64,000 nt of DNA from BP-133 sp040756995 (lineage in GTDB: Bacteria > Actinomycetota > Acidimicrobiia > IMCC26256 > BP-133), in NCBI GenBank assembly GCA_040756995.1, contig JBFLYK010000011.1, positions 62,001 to 126,000 of the forward strand. The letters are read 5' to 3'. Positions 25,447-34,034 of this stretch are shown piece by piece (position 1 is the first letter of the stretch; each line of letters opens with the position of its first letter). The notes below the pieces were generated by a model, which saw only the letters and a program-made list of their open reading frames with translations, was not told the DNA's origin and did no database searches. Position numbers and translations under genes: made by a program.

Positions 25447-25761
25447 ATGCCCGGTGGTCGCCCACCCCGAACCTCCAGCCGCGACAAGGCTGCCGACACC
25501 CTCGTCCGCAAAGTCGTCGACGAGCTTGCGTTCAGCGCGCGGCGTGACGGTCGACAGGGCAGGAATGCCACGACAAGCTCCCGTCACCTCCTCCTCGCCG
25601 TCACGGCCGCCCGCATCGCCGCCGCCGCCGATCGCCTCGCCCACACCCACGTCGCCCTGGCCCGCGACAAGGAAGGCGTGACCTGGGAACAGGTCGGCGA
25701 AGCCTTCGGCACCACCCGTCAATCGGCCCATGAGCGGTTCCGTATTGGCACATCGCCGTGA
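25447..25761 (+). CDS. Small HTH DNA-binding protein
   Basis: A 104-aa protein: N-terminal helix with RDKAADTLVRKVVDELAF, and a C-terminal helix-turn-helix WEQVGEAFGTTRQSAHERF. This HTH type is common in small actinobacterial proteins, including mobile-element regulators. It follows the conjugation operon with its own leaderless promoter and may repress itself or the downstream Fic gene (inference). There is no ribosome site, consistent with leaderless start. Confidence 0.6.
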   Translation: MPGGRPPRTSSRDKAADTLVRKVVDELAFSARRDGRQGRNATTSSRHLLLAVTAARIAAAADRLAHTHVALARDKEGVTWEQVGEAFGTTRQSAHERFRIGTSP

Positions 25762-25881
25762 GATCCTGGGAGCAAAGCCGGTGCTGGCGCGGCTCCTCGA
25801 GTGCCACCAAGGTGATGCTGTGCGGGTTGGGATGCGGAGGCGAAGCGTCCTGGCTGCGACCTCGGTAGAACGAACTTCCAT

Positions 25882-25970
25882 CTTACGCAAGGATCTCTGA
25901 TTATCCTTGCGTAGCGGTGAGTCTTGCGTAAGAATGCTTTACGAAAGGATCGAAGGCTTTTCTTTCGTAC
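25882..25970. promoter_or_regulatory. Repeated CTTRCGYAAG operator sites before the Fic gene
   Basis: CTTACGCAAG (25882-25891), CTTGCGTAG (25906-25914), CTTGCGTAAG (25923-25932), TTTACGAAAG (25938-25947) and CTTTCGTAC (25962-25970) are direct and inverted versions of one half-site. The first two can form a hairpin with 11-bp arms. The array covers the region where the Fic promoter should be. Confidence 0.5.
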
Positions 25971-25971
25971 T

Positions 25972-27255
25972 GTGTCCGGCGAGAAAGGTTTTGCTATCCC
26001 GGAGCTCATCGATCGCGTGTGGGAGGGCGGCGGTTACGGCGCCCGCCGAGACCGGCGGCCGTTTCGCTACCAGGCGTTCGTTCCGGACCGTCTCGGCCAT
26101 TGGGAGAAGCCCCTGACGAGTCGCGCCGCCGAGGCGGTGGCGGCCGCCACGGCTGCAGTTCGAGACCTCCAGGTGGCATGGTCCGGTCACGATCTCGAGA
26201 CGCTCGCCGCCCCGCTTCTGCGCTCGGAAGCACTCGGGTCGTCGTTCATCGAAGGACTCCGGGCATCCAATAAGCGTCTGGCGCTCGCCGCCTACGAACC
26301 GCTGGCCGCCGATGGGACCGCTCGGGCCGTGCTCGGCAACGTTCGGGCCATGGAGAGAGCCGTCGAGATCGGCACCACCCGAAGTCGGTTCCGCCTCGAC
26401 GACCTCCTGGACATCCACCGCACGCTTCTCGAAGGGACCGCTGAGGAACGCTACGCCGGGGTAGTTCGCACGGATCAGAACTGGATCGGCGGACGCGGCC
26501 TGAGCCCCGCCGACGCCACATTCGTGCCGCCACCCGAGGACAGGGTCCCGGCCCTCCTCAAGGACCTTGTCGCGTTCGTGAATCTCGATGACCTGCCAGC
26601 AATCGCTCAGGCCAGCATCGCTCACGCCCAGTTCGAGACGGTCCACCCCTTCGGCGATGGCAACGGCCGGGCCGGTCGATGCCTGATTCACGTCGTCCTC
26701 CGCCGCCGCGGCCTCACGCCGCTCTTTGTCCCACCGGTGAGCATCGTGCTGGCCACCAACGCCCGGCGATACATCGCAGGCCTCGTCGACTTCCGGGAGG
26801 GTCGGGTCGACGACTGGATCGGCGTGTTCGCTGAGGCCACAGAGACTGCGGTCGAAGCCGCCAAACGGCTCTGGGAGCGGATCGACGCTCTCCTCGCGGA
26901 GCTGGTCGAACGGGCTGGTTCGCCCCGCGCCGACTCTGTCGCCCGAAAGATCGTCCTCGGCCTCCCCGCCCAACCCGTCGTCAGCGCGGAAACGGCAGCC
27001 TCTCGGTACGACGTGACACCGACAGCGGCACGAGCCGCCTTGAACCGACTGCAGGGGACTGGCGTCCTGGTACCCACCCGCGTCGGCCGCCGCCGCGACC
27101 GCGAGTGGATCAGTGACGAGCTTTTCCAGCTCCTCGATGCGTTCGAGTACGACCTCGGACAACCAACTGAAAGTGGCTCAGCCCGACCAGTGCCCGCACC
27201 AACGCAGCCCCCACGGAAATCTCAACAATCACGCGGGCGCCGCCCTGCCCGATGA
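25972..27255 (+). CDS. Fic-domain protein with C-terminal winged helix
   Basis: A 427-aa protein. The Fic motif HPFGDGNGRAGR (about residues 225-236) is complete, so AMP- or NMP-transferase activity is expected. An N-terminal inhibitory-type motif SSFIEG (S/T-x-x-x-E-G) precedes it at about residues 90-95, as in class II Fic proteins that restrain themselves. The C-terminus (about 325-390, ETAASRYDVTPTAARAALNRLQGTGVL) is a winged HTH. The start is uncertain: GTG 25972 or TTG 25924, the latter lying inside the operator repeats. It converges with the relaxase gene. Confidence 0.8.
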   Translation: MSGEKGFAIPELIDRVWEGGGYGARRDRRPFRYQAFVPDRLGHWEKPLTSRAAEAVAAATAAVRDLQVAWSGHDLETLAAPLLRSEALGSSFIEGLRASNKRLALAAYEPLAADGTARAVLGNVRAMERAVEIGTTRSRFRLDDLLDIHRTLLEGTAEERYAGVVRTDQNWIGGRGLSPADATFVPPPEDRVPALLKDLVAFVNLDDLPAIAQASIAHAQFETVHPFGDGNGRAGRCLIHVVLRRRGLTPLFVPPVSIVLATNARRYIAGLVDFREGRVDDWIGVFAEATETAVEAAKRLWERIDALLAELVERAGSPRADSVARKIVLGLPAQPVVSAETAASRYDVTPTAARAALNRLQGTGVLVPTRVGRRRDREWISDELFQLLDAFEYDLGQPTESGSARPVPAPTQPPRKSQQSRGRRPAR

Positions 27256-27275
27256 TCCACCGTCAGAAACCACGA

Positions 27276-27289
27276 CCAGGGCGCCCTGG
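27276..27289. other. Palindrome between convergent fic and relaxase genes
   Basis: CCAGGGCGCCCTGG is a perfect 14-bp palindrome in the 100-bp gap between two convergent genes. It may help terminate transcription, but it lacks a T-tract. Confidence 0.25.
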
Positions 27290-27355
27290 CGCGCTACCAC
27301 AGATGTCCCGGTTTTGGTGACCCGTCGTGCCCATTTCGGGTCATCGTCAACAGTG

Positions 27356-30300
27356 TCATACGCCAGCTGCGATATCCGGCTCGGGGCACGGTGCCGCCGG
27401 GACAGCGCCGGTCTGCTCGATCAGGGCCGCCGCACCGTCCCAGGCGCGGCGGGCCGGTCCTGTTGAGGGGCGTGGCCCCAAGAGATCCGCCAACTCTGTC
27501 GGATCGGCCGGCGCCTCCGGGGCTGCGTACCGTTCCCGGTAGACGGCGATCTCGGCGACGGCAGCCTCCCAGCTCATGCGTTCGGAGCGAGAGGTCGGCG
27601 GCGGCCCAAGGAGGTCAACGACGTCATCCGGGATGTCGTCAAGGGCCGCGGTTCGGATCTGAAGTTCTCGGGCCCGTTCGGCTCGCCGGAGGAGGTCGAC
27701 GCGGTCGACGTCTTCGGCGTGCCCGTCCAGAAAGGCATTCCGCTCGGCTTGACGGCCCTCGTGGTGCGCGATCCGCCCCTCGATGCCCGAGAGGGCCTGG
27801 TCGACCCGAAGAATTTCCTTCTCCGCCGTGCTCACGTCGGCGCTCACCTTCGAGGCGTGGCCCTTCGCGCCCAGGGCCTTCGCGGTTTCCTCGAGCCGCG
27901 TCTGCCAGAGTTGGCGGCGGGCCAGGAGCGCGTCACGGTGACGGCGAGCGGCGAGGAGCGTCTCGACCGAGGATGAAGGAGCCTCCGCCAGGATCGCCTC
28001 CAGGGCTTCTCGTTCGAGCCGTAGCGACCGGAGGTCGCGGTGGCGGTCATCCGCTCGGGCCGTTGCGGAGCTGTCCGCCTCATGAGCCAGGGAGCGGGCT
28101 TGGCGCTGCTCCAACGCTGCAGCCACGGTGTCGAGCCCGCTCGGTGTGGGGTCGTGGCCGCCATGGTCCATGTCGTCGGCGAGGCGGTGCCCGTCCACGA
28201 TGTAGAGGCGGGTGCGACGCCGGTCGCGGGTGAGCGCGACGTAGCCCTCCTCGAAGCGGGATTCGTCACCGGGGTGGTAGTGGGTCTCTTCGAGCGTGGC
28301 GCCCTGCACCCCGTAGGTCGTGCGGGCGTACCCGTGCTCGACCCAGCCGGCCTCCAGGTAGGACCGGGGCAGGCGGATGCGGCCCTCCCGGGCGAAATCC
28401 ACGACGAGCTCCTTGGCCAGCTCGTCGACCTCGGCGACGACCCCGACGCTGCCGTTCTTCACGAAGGTCTTCGAGCCGTCGGCGGTCAGGCGCCGGTCGT
28501 TGCGGCGCGTGACGACCCAGTCGCCGACCATGAACTCGCGGCCGGCGGCGACGATGGCGGGGCCGGCCAGCTCGCCTTCGGCTTTGAGCAGCGCTCGGGC
28601 CCGAGCGTTCAGCGCCCGCCGGGTCGAATTGGGCCCGGCGATCATCGGATCGGTACAGCCCTGTCGGCGGGCGATGAGCCAGTCGGCGGCCATGGCGTCA
28701 TAGCAGGCGGCGGCGGTCGGCGCCCGAACGATCTTGCCGGCGTCGTCGTAGCGGGCGAGGGCGGCGGCGATCTGGCCGTTGCGGTACTCCTCGATGGCCA
28801 GCCGCTCACCCTCGTCGCATTGGCGGTTGTTGTCCACCAGCGACACGACCGAGTCACCGGCGTCCTCGACCAGCCGGCGGAAGACACCGCCGGTCTCCAC
28901 CGGTCCGTGCTGGTCGGGGTCCCCGATGAGCTTCATGGCCCCGCCGGCTCGGGCGAGATGTCCGCCGAGGCGGGCGAGGTCGCGGGTGCCGACCATCGAC
29001 GCTTCATCGACGAAGAGAACCGTTCCGGGGGCGAAGCCACCCGAGACGGGATCGTCGAGTTCGCCGAGCAGCCGGGCGATCGTGGTCGCCGGCCGCCCGG
29101 TGGCCGATCCCAGGGAGGTGGCAGCCTCCAGCTCGGCGGCAGCAGTGGCGGAGAGCGCGCAGCCGATGACCGGGACGCCCGACGCCAGGAAGGCTTCCAC
29201 GCAGGCGTCGGCGGCGTACGTCTTCCCGGCGCCCGGCCGTCCGGCGATCGGCTGGATGGCCTGAGAGGTCAGGCAGACGGCGCGGACCATCTCGACCTGT
29301 TCGGCGGAGAGCTCGGGGCGCCGGGCGAGCGCTGCGTCGACGGCGTCGGGACTCGCCGCGGGCACCGAGTGGCCGAACCCGCCGTCCGCCCACGCCAAGA
29401 CCTGCGCTTCGACGGCGAGGAGGTCGGGGGTGGAGTACCGCACCGACCCGGCGGTGCGGATGCGCCGCCCACCCGGGCCGATGACGACGTCGGGGCGGCG
29501 ATGGGCATCGGGCGGCTCCAGCACCACGACCCGTTCGGATGCCAGGAAGCGGTCGGCGAGCACGCCGATCTCCTCGGCGTCGACGCCCGGTCCCAGCGCG
29601 GTGGCGAGCGACTCCACCACCTCTCGTCGGCTGAAGGTGCTCGCCTGGCGGGTGAGGCCGTCGGGCCCGGCGAGCCGGTCGAAGAACCGCTCGGTCGTCT
29701 CCGGCGTCACGGTGACGAGCGCGTCGCGACCGAAGCAGGCGTTGACGGCCTCGGCGCCGAAGCCGAGCTCGGCTGCCTCGTCCCGCCACCGCTCCTCCAG
29801 CGTGGCCGGCGTCAGCGAATGGTCTTTCGGCTTGCGGGTGTCGAGGGTCGCCGCCTGCCGGGCCCGGGCCGAGGTGTAGCCCGACTCGGCCATGAGGTCC
29901 TCGATCTCGTCCGACCGCTTGGAGAAGGCCCGGATCACCTCGTCGGGGACACCGTCCACATCGGCGTAGCCGTTGATCACCGGGGCCCACGCCACACCGG
30001 CGTCACGGGTGAGTGCATGCCGGAGTTGCGCCTGGTAGACGTACCCACCTGAACGGGCATGCCGGTACAGGGACCGGCTGTCGAGGGCCTGCCAGCGGCC
30101 CTCCACCGTTTCCGTCATGTTGGCCACGACGACGTGGCTGTGGAGGAGCGGATCGGACGCCCGGCTGGTGCGGTGGTCAAAGGCGGCGGCCACCAGACCC
30201 CCGGTGAGGACATGTTCCCGACGTCCTTGTCCCCGCCGGGCGAAGACGGCCTGCGCCTCGTAGTAGGCCACCACCGCATCGACCGCCTCCCGATGCGCCC

Positions 30301-30916
30301 GACGGATGATCCGCCGCTGGCCTTCGTCACCCAGAGCCCACAGGACGCTCACGCTCTTGGGCGGCCGCAGAGTCAGGTCATAGCCGGGGCGGGCCTTGGT
30401 GTGCCGGCGTTCAGACTCGAACCGTTCAACCTCCGAGACGTTCAGACGCCACACCATTCGGCCGTCTGAACGAACCTGTTCCCCGACGAGACAAGAGGCG
30501 CCAGGTGCAGCCCGCTGATCAGCCGGAGTATTCCGCCACCGGGCGCCGGCCATGAGGAGTCGCCTGACGTGGCGCGTCGACAGCCGGAGCCGGGCAGCGG
30601 TGCGGGACACGTCAAGGTGTTCGCCGTCGAAGAGCCCGGGTTCCCCAGGAGGCACGCCGCGGCGGCGACGCGCTGCCCGCTCCGAGGAGCCGATGGCGGA
30701 GACAAGGACTTCACCGGTGCCGGGATGGCAGCCGTCGAGAAGCCGGCGGAACTCGACTTCCGTCACTTCGCCGGACAGCCCGAGCCGTTCGGAGAGCGAG
30801 CCGACCCACCGCCCGGCGGCTTCTCCATGGCCGAGGTAATAGTCCTGCGGCGAACTGGCGATCTCCCCGAGGTAATAGTCGGCAGCACCCTGCCGGAGCT
30901 TCCCGATGTTGAGCAA
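27356..30916 (-). CDS. MobF/TrwC-family relaxase-helicase
   Basis: A 1186-aa protein. N-terminal tyrosine pairs lie in AADYYLGEI (14-15) and DYYLGHGE (26-27), with the metal-binding histidines in DPLLHSHVVVAN (about 259-261) and PGYDLTLRPPKSVSVLWALG between them. The C-terminal half is a RecD-like helicase with Walker A AGRPGAGKTYAADA and DEASMV. Between the tyrosines and the His motif lies an extra segment of about 95 residues (about 100-170) with an excisionase-like HTH. It nicks oriT and unwinds DNA for transfer. TTG start at 30916, chosen because GGAGG precedes it and LLNIGKL is the usual N-terminus. It overlaps the MinD-like gene by 154 bp. Confidence 0.88.
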   Translation of the reverse strand: MLNIGKLRQGAADYYLGEIASSPQDYYLGHGEAAGRWVGSLSERLGLSGEVTEVEFRRLLDGCHPGTGEVLVSAIGSSERAARRRRGVPPGEPGLFDGEHLDVSRTAARLRLSTRHVRRLLMAGARWRNTPADQRAAPGASCLVGEQVRSDGRMVWRLNVSEVERFESERRHTKARPGYDLTLRPPKSVSVLWALGDEGQRRIIRRAHREAVDAVVAYYEAQAVFARRGQGRREHVLTGGLVAAAFDHRTSRASDPLLHSHVVVANMTETVEGRWQALDSRSLYRHARSGGYVYQAQLRHALTRDAGVAWAPVINGYADVDGVPDEVIRAFSKRSDEIEDLMAESGYTSARARQAATLDTRKPKDHSLTPATLEERWRDEAAELGFGAEAVNACFGRDALVTVTPETTERFFDRLAGPDGLTRQASTFSRREVVESLATALGPGVDAEEIGVLADRFLASERVVVLEPPDAHRRPDVVIGPGGRRIRTAGSVRYSTPDLLAVEAQVLAWADGGFGHSVPAASPDAVDAALARRPELSAEQVEMVRAVCLTSQAIQPIAGRPGAGKTYAADACVEAFLASGVPVIGCALSATAAAELEAATSLGSATGRPATTIARLLGELDDPVSGGFAPGTVLFVDEASMVGTRDLARLGGHLARAGGAMKLIGDPDQHGPVETGGVFRRLVEDAGDSVVSLVDNNRQCDEGERLAIEEYRNGQIAAALARYDDAGKIVRAPTAAACYDAMAADWLIARRQGCTDPMIAGPNSTRRALNARARALLKAEGELAGPAIVAAGREFMVGDWVVTRRNDRRLTADGSKTFVKNGSVGVVAEVDELAKELVVDFAREGRIRLPRSYLEAGWVEHGYARTTYGVQGATLEETHYHPGDESRFEEGYVALTRDRRRTRLYIVDGHRLADDMDHGGHDPTPSGLDTVAAALEQRQARSLAHEADSSATARADDRHRDLRSLRLEREALEAILAEAPSSSVETLLAARRHRDALLARRQLWQTRLEETAKALGAKGHASKVSADVSTAEKEILRVDQALSGIEGRIAHHEGRQAERNAFLDGHAEDVDRVDLLRRAERARELQIRTAALDDIPDDVVDLLGPPPTSRSERMSWEAAVAEIAVYRERYAAPEAPADPTELADLLGPRPSTGPARRAWDGAAALIEQTGAVPAAPCPEPDIAAGV
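30408..30472. repeat. CTGAACG motif cluster inside the relaxase gene
   Basis: CGTTCAG at 30408-30414, CGTTCAA at 30423-30429, CGTTCAG at 30439-30445 and CTGAACG at 30466-30472 fall within 65 bp of the relaxase 5' region. The same heptamer forms 12-bp arrays at 3471-3518 and at 31702-31720. It could be a protein binding cluster rather than chance codon use. Confidence 0.35.
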
Positions 30917-31692
30917 TTCCGTAGCCCTCCCAGACGGCGGCGATCCCGCCCCCCAATGACACCTATGCGCGTCGGACCCCCCGGTCTGAGACCGCCGTGT
31001 CCGCTGGACAGCGGACACGGCCAGTCTGTGCCGCTTTCTTCGGGGGCCTGTTCAGGGCCGGTCGGGTGCCGGTGGTGGTTGCGATCGGGGGCGGCCGTCG
31101 GGGCTGTGGGGGCGTGGCGTGAACCGGGTCGTCGGGGCGGTGCGAGGGCGAGGGGACGCAGCGGGGCGAGGGCCTGGAGTCGGTGGATTCGGCTGGCGAG
31201 GACGCCGGCGTCAACGCTGCGGGCCACGGCGGGATGCCAGGTGACCTGGGCGACGACCGGGATTCCGAGGACCTCGGCGACGTCGGAGGCCCGCAGACTG
31301 CGGGCTGGCTCGTTGATGAGGAGCACCCCGTCGTAGCGGCCCGCCTGGGCGGCCAGGAGGCTGCGGAGGGCGAGGTAGCAGGGTCCCCGGACCACGACGT
31401 ACTGCTCGTCGGCGTCGGGGCTCTGCGGGCCTTCCAGACGGCTTCCTGCGTCCACCACGACGAGGCTCGGCGCCACTTCCCCGCGCCTGCCCAGCTCGAG
31501 GTCCGGGGCGACCGGGACGGCCGCGTCATCGGCGTCGGGCGGGGCGACCCCGAGGAGGGCGGCCATGTCGGCTGGGTCGTGGGCGACGAGCGCGGTGGGT
31601 TGGTGCCGGGCGCTGAACAGAGCGATGGCGGCGGCGATTGTGCTGGTGCCATGACCTCCTCGGGCGCCGCTGATGCTGACGGTTCGTGTCAT
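30763..31692 (-). CDS. Degenerate MinD/ParA-like protein
   Basis: A 309-aa protein starting MTRTVSISGARGGHGTSTIAAAIALF, the N-terminus of the MinD/ParA fold, with LVVVDAGSRLEG and YDGVLLINEPARSLRASDVAEVLG further on. The deviant Walker A lysines are replaced (GARGGHGTST), so nucleotide hydrolysis is doubtful. The last 100 residues are low-complexity and the end overlaps the relaxase start by 154 bp, so the true C-terminus is uncertain. The ATG at 31692 follows AGGAGGT. Two CTGAACG motifs with 12-bp spacing (31702-31720) lie just upstream. It is placed between parB and the relaxase. Confidence 0.6.
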   Translation of the reverse strand: MTRTVSISGARGGHGTSTIAAAIALFSARHQPTALVAHDPADMAALLGVAPPDADDAAVPVAPDLELGRRGEVAPSLVVVDAGSRLEGPQSPDADEQYVVVRGPCYLALRSLLAAQAGRYDGVLLINEPARSLRASDVAEVLGIPVVAQVTWHPAVARSVDAGVLASRIHRLQALAPLRPLALAPPRRPGSRHAPTAPTAAPDRNHHRHPTGPEQAPEESGTDWPCPLSSGHGGLRPGGPTRIGVIGGRDRRRLGGLRNCSTSGSSGRVLPTITSGRSPVRRRTITSAMEKPPGGGSARSPNGSGCPAK

Positions 31693-31814
31693 GTCGACCT
31701 CCTGAACGTGGGTCTGAACGGATGGTGGATCCTCGTGGGCGAGCTGGTCCTGTGGGACGTGGAGCCCGCCGCCCGGGACACGGACTTCCCCGACCGGCCC
31801 GAGCGGCGGGCGAC

Positions 31815-32291
31815 TCAGCAGCGGGCGGCGTGGGCCACCGCTGCGATGTCGCTGGTCCCGGGCGGCCCTTCGGTGAGCAGCCGGTGCGCCTCGACCAGCT
31901 GGGGCGTCAGGCACCGGAGGTGACGCCGGGCGAGCGGCGGGAACGCGAGGCGCAGGGCGTACACGTCGCCCTCGGTGCGGGCCAGGCCAAAGACGGTCAA
32001 CCGAGCGAGCGACTTGATATGCGGGGCGTTGCGACCGGTGCCGGCTCCGAGGCCGAGTTGCCGGGCCAGCACCGCCAGCGAGACGGTGACGCCTTCGGGT
32101 GAGTCCTCCAGCCGTGCGGACAGGTGACGAGCGGCCATCACCGCCGAAGGGCCAAGAATCGGCGTCCAGAACGATTCCACGTAGGCGCTGCGAGGATCAT
32201 GTCCCACCGCCTCCACCACCGGGTCGCGGAGCGGCACGACGGTCAGTGGATCGTGACGTGCCACCCATGTCTGGGGATCGACGACAACCAT
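31815..32291 (-). CDS. Conserved hypothetical protein, 158 aa
   Basis: A soluble protein with WTPILGPSAVMAARHLSARLE, LAVLARQLGLGAGTGRNAPHIKSLARLTVFGLARTEGDVYALRL and a final helix. The middle resembles a winged-helix layout (helix, turn, helix, then a hairpin with the T-F-G-L-A pattern). I recall similar proteins in actinobacterial conjugative elements beside parB, but know no function. The ATG at 32291 follows AGGAGG. Two TCAGG...CCTGA-type inverted repeats lie directly upstream. Confidence 0.6.
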   Translation of the reverse strand: MVVVDPQTWVARHDPLTVVPLRDPVVEAVGHDPRSAYVESFWTPILGPSAVMAARHLSARLEDSPEGVTVSLAVLARQLGLGAGTGRNAPHIKSLARLTVFGLARTEGDVYALRLAFPPLARRHLRCLTPQLVEAHRLLTEGPPGTSDIAAVAHAARC

Positions 32292-32314
32292 TGACTTGGC
32301 CTCCTCACATTCTG

Positions 32315-32366
32315 TCAGGGAAAACCTGATCACAGGACGCGTCGGTTCGTCAAGGGAAACCTGACG
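32315..32366. promoter_or_regulatory. Paired GGTTTCCC-type inverted repeats upstream of the 158-aa gene
   Basis: TCAGG-N5-CCTGA at 32315-32329 and CGTCA...TGACG around GGGAAACC at 32348-32366 are two versions of one operator-like palindrome, 33 bp apart, in front of the minus-strand start at 32291. The core GGTTTCCC also occurs at the leaderless promoter near 25423. Confidence 0.45.
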
Positions 32367-32383
32367 CTTGCGAGTCATTCGTT

Positions 32384-32402
32384 TTGACACGTCAGTGTCA
32401 AC
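32384..32402. promoter_or_regulatory. parS-like palindrome 1 (3' end of parB)
   Basis: TTGACACGTCAGTGTCAAC: arms TTGACAC and GTGTCAA are perfectly inverted around GTCA. It overlaps the parB stop codon. It matches 16 of 19 bases of a site at 34023-34041 on the other side of parB. Confidence 0.5.
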
Positions 32403-33720
32403 TTTCGGCCGGAACAGCCTCGACGGACTGGTCGGCTGTGGACGGCGCCTCGTCGGGTTCCCGCTCGTAGCCGAGAGAGCACAGGAAATCGAGGTAGCGC
32501 TCGGTGCCGTTCCGGTAGCCGCCGCCGGCGATCCTCCCCTCGGCCATCGCCGAGGCCAGGGCCACCCCCACACGGAGCCGGTCGGCTTCGCTCCGGGCCG
32601 CGAGCTCGCCGAGGGGGCCGTGCCAGTCGTCGCCGTACCGGCCGGGTCGGGCCGTCAACTCCAGGAGCGATCCGGCCCGCCCGGCGTCGTTGGTGTTGGC
32701 ACGGTCGAGCAGGGCGGCCACGAGCAGGTCGACGGCCGCTGCCTTGGGCAGCCGAGTCGTGAGGCGGGATCGCACGAACTCCTGTCGTCGCTGGGCGAGG
32801 CGGCGTCGTTCCTTCGCCCGCTCGCGTTCAGGGTCGGGCTCGGCGTCCACCTGCAGGTCGCTGCGGTCGCCCGCTGGTGCGCGTCGGCTGTGACGGCGGC
32901 GATCCGTGCACACCGCCACGGTCACCGGGCCCGCGTAGCCGGTCTCCACCACCACGGCGTGGCAGGTCTCGTCCCGGTGGGCGGCCTCGTCGATGCCGAG
33001 GTCCGAGAGGCGCAGGTAGCTCTTGGGCCGGTATCCCTCCGATGGGACGACCCGCACGCTGGCCTCCGCCAACTCGGCCACCAGGGCCTCGCGGCGTTCC
33101 TCATGCTCAGCGCGACGGAGCGCGTCGGCGACCACCTGGTCCATGTCGCGCCGCCGCCAGTCCGGTTCGGCCAGGATCGCCTTGATGACCTCGGGCTTGT
33201 CCTTGGCGGCAAGCAGGGCCTCGGCCTGTCCGATGGTGAGTTCGTTCTTCTGAACGGCGTCCTGGGCGGCGTCGGGAAGCTCCAGGAGCGCCAGGCGGGC
33301 TCGCACGTGCCGATCTGAACGGCCGACCTGACGGGCGATGCGGCGAATGGTGTAGCCGTGCTCGCTCACGAGCCGGAAGTAGCCGGTGCCCTCAGCCAGG
33401 ACAGGAATCTCACTGCGCTGGAGGTTTTCCACGAGCATGACTTCGACGCGTTCAGCCTCGGTCATCTCCCGGATCAGGCACGGAACGGCGTCCAGTCCCG
33501 CCTTGGCCGCGGCGAGATGGCGTCGGTGTCCGGCCACGATTCGATAGCGACGAGGCTCACCGTCCAACGGCACGACGACCAGCGGCTCGATGACGCCGAC
33601 CCCGGCGATGCTGCGAGCCAGCTCGCTCACGTCGCCCACTGGTCCGCGCAGGTTGTCGTCGGCCGGCTGGAGCTCGTCAAGGGGCACGGCGACGATCTGG
33701 GTCTCGGTGGTGGTGGTCAC
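32398..33720 (-). CDS. ParB-family partition protein
   Basis: A 440-aa protein: ParB N-terminal domain with IVAGHRRHLAAAKAG (GxxRxxA box, residues 61-75) and VENLQRSEIPVLAEGTGY (98-115), then an HTH YTIRRIARQVGRSDRHVRARLALL (123-146). The C-terminal 250 residues are longer than in chromosomal ParB and basic/acidic mixed, as in plasmid and ICE ParB-like proteins. The GTG at 33720 is chosen since AGGAGG sits 8 bp upstream; an ATG at 33738 has no ribosome site. It probably stabilises the element or regulates it, binding the twin palindromes that flank it (inference). Confidence 0.8.
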   Translation of the reverse strand: MTTTTETQIVAVPLDELQPADDNLRGPVGDVSELARSIAGVGVIEPLVVVPLDGEPRRYRIVAGHRRHLAAAKAGLDAVPCLIREMTEAERVEVMLVENLQRSEIPVLAEGTGYFRLVSEHGYTIRRIARQVGRSDRHVRARLALLELPDAAQDAVQKNELTIGQAEALLAAKDKPEVIKAILAEPDWRRRDMDQVVADALRRAEHEERREALVAELAEASVRVVPSEGYRPKSYLRLSDLGIDEAAHRDETCHAVVVETGYAGPVTVAVCTDRRRHSRRAPAGDRSDLQVDAEPDPERERAKERRRLAQRRQEFVRSRLTTRLPKAAAVDLLVAALLDRANTNDAGRAGSLLELTARPGRYGDDWHGPLGELAARSEADRLRVGVALASAMAEGRIAGGGYRNGTERYLDFLCSLGYEREPDEAPSTADQSVEAVPAES

Positions 33721-33734
33721 AGGGAAGTCCTCCT

Positions 33735-34034
33735 TCATCCGTGTCGGTCGAGCAGGCTGCGGCACAGCTCCGCCCAGGACGGCGTGCCGTAGACGGCGAC
33801 GTCGAACCCTCCGGGGCTGGTCCTGGTCACAGTCACGCCGCTCCCGTCGTCGCTCCAGATAAGGGCCGACCGTCCGGTGAGAGCGACGGCCCGGGCCTGG
33901 GCGGTGGCCAGCGTGAGACTCGCCGTCGCTGGCCCCCAGGTCGAGCAGTCGAAGACGCGGTAGCGGCGTGGTCCACCGGGCTGCCGATCTTCGGGGAAGA
34001 GCTGCGCCTGGCCCCAGCGGAGTTGACACTTCAC
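33735..34034 (-). CDS. Conserved small hypothetical protein, 99 aa
   Basis: A 99-aa protein (KCQLRWGQAQLFPEDRQPGG, then YRVFDCSTWGPATASLTLA, then DVAVYGTPSWAELCRSLLDRHG). Function unknown. It begins at GTG 34034, inside the second parS-like palindrome, and ends 14 bp before the parB start, so the two genes form one operon. The palindrome overlapping the start suggests autoregulation by ParB. Confidence 0.55.
   Translation of the reverse strand: MKCQLRWGQAQLFPEDRQPGGPRRYRVFDCSTWGPATASLTLATAQARAVALTGRSALIWSDDGSGVTVTRTSPGGFDVAVYGTPSWAELCRSLLDRHG

Noticed and set aside
27256..27355. Palindromic gap considered as oriT
   Set aside because: It is at the 3' end of the relaxase gene; one 14-bp palindrome is not enough to call an origin of transfer.
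30917..31018. Longer relaxase starting at 31018
   Set aside because: The extra 34 residues do not resemble the family, whose N-terminus is LNIGKL; TTG 30916 has a ribosome site.
33721..33738. ParB start at ATG 33738
   Set aside because: No ribosome site, whereas GTG 33720 has AGGAGG at good spacing.
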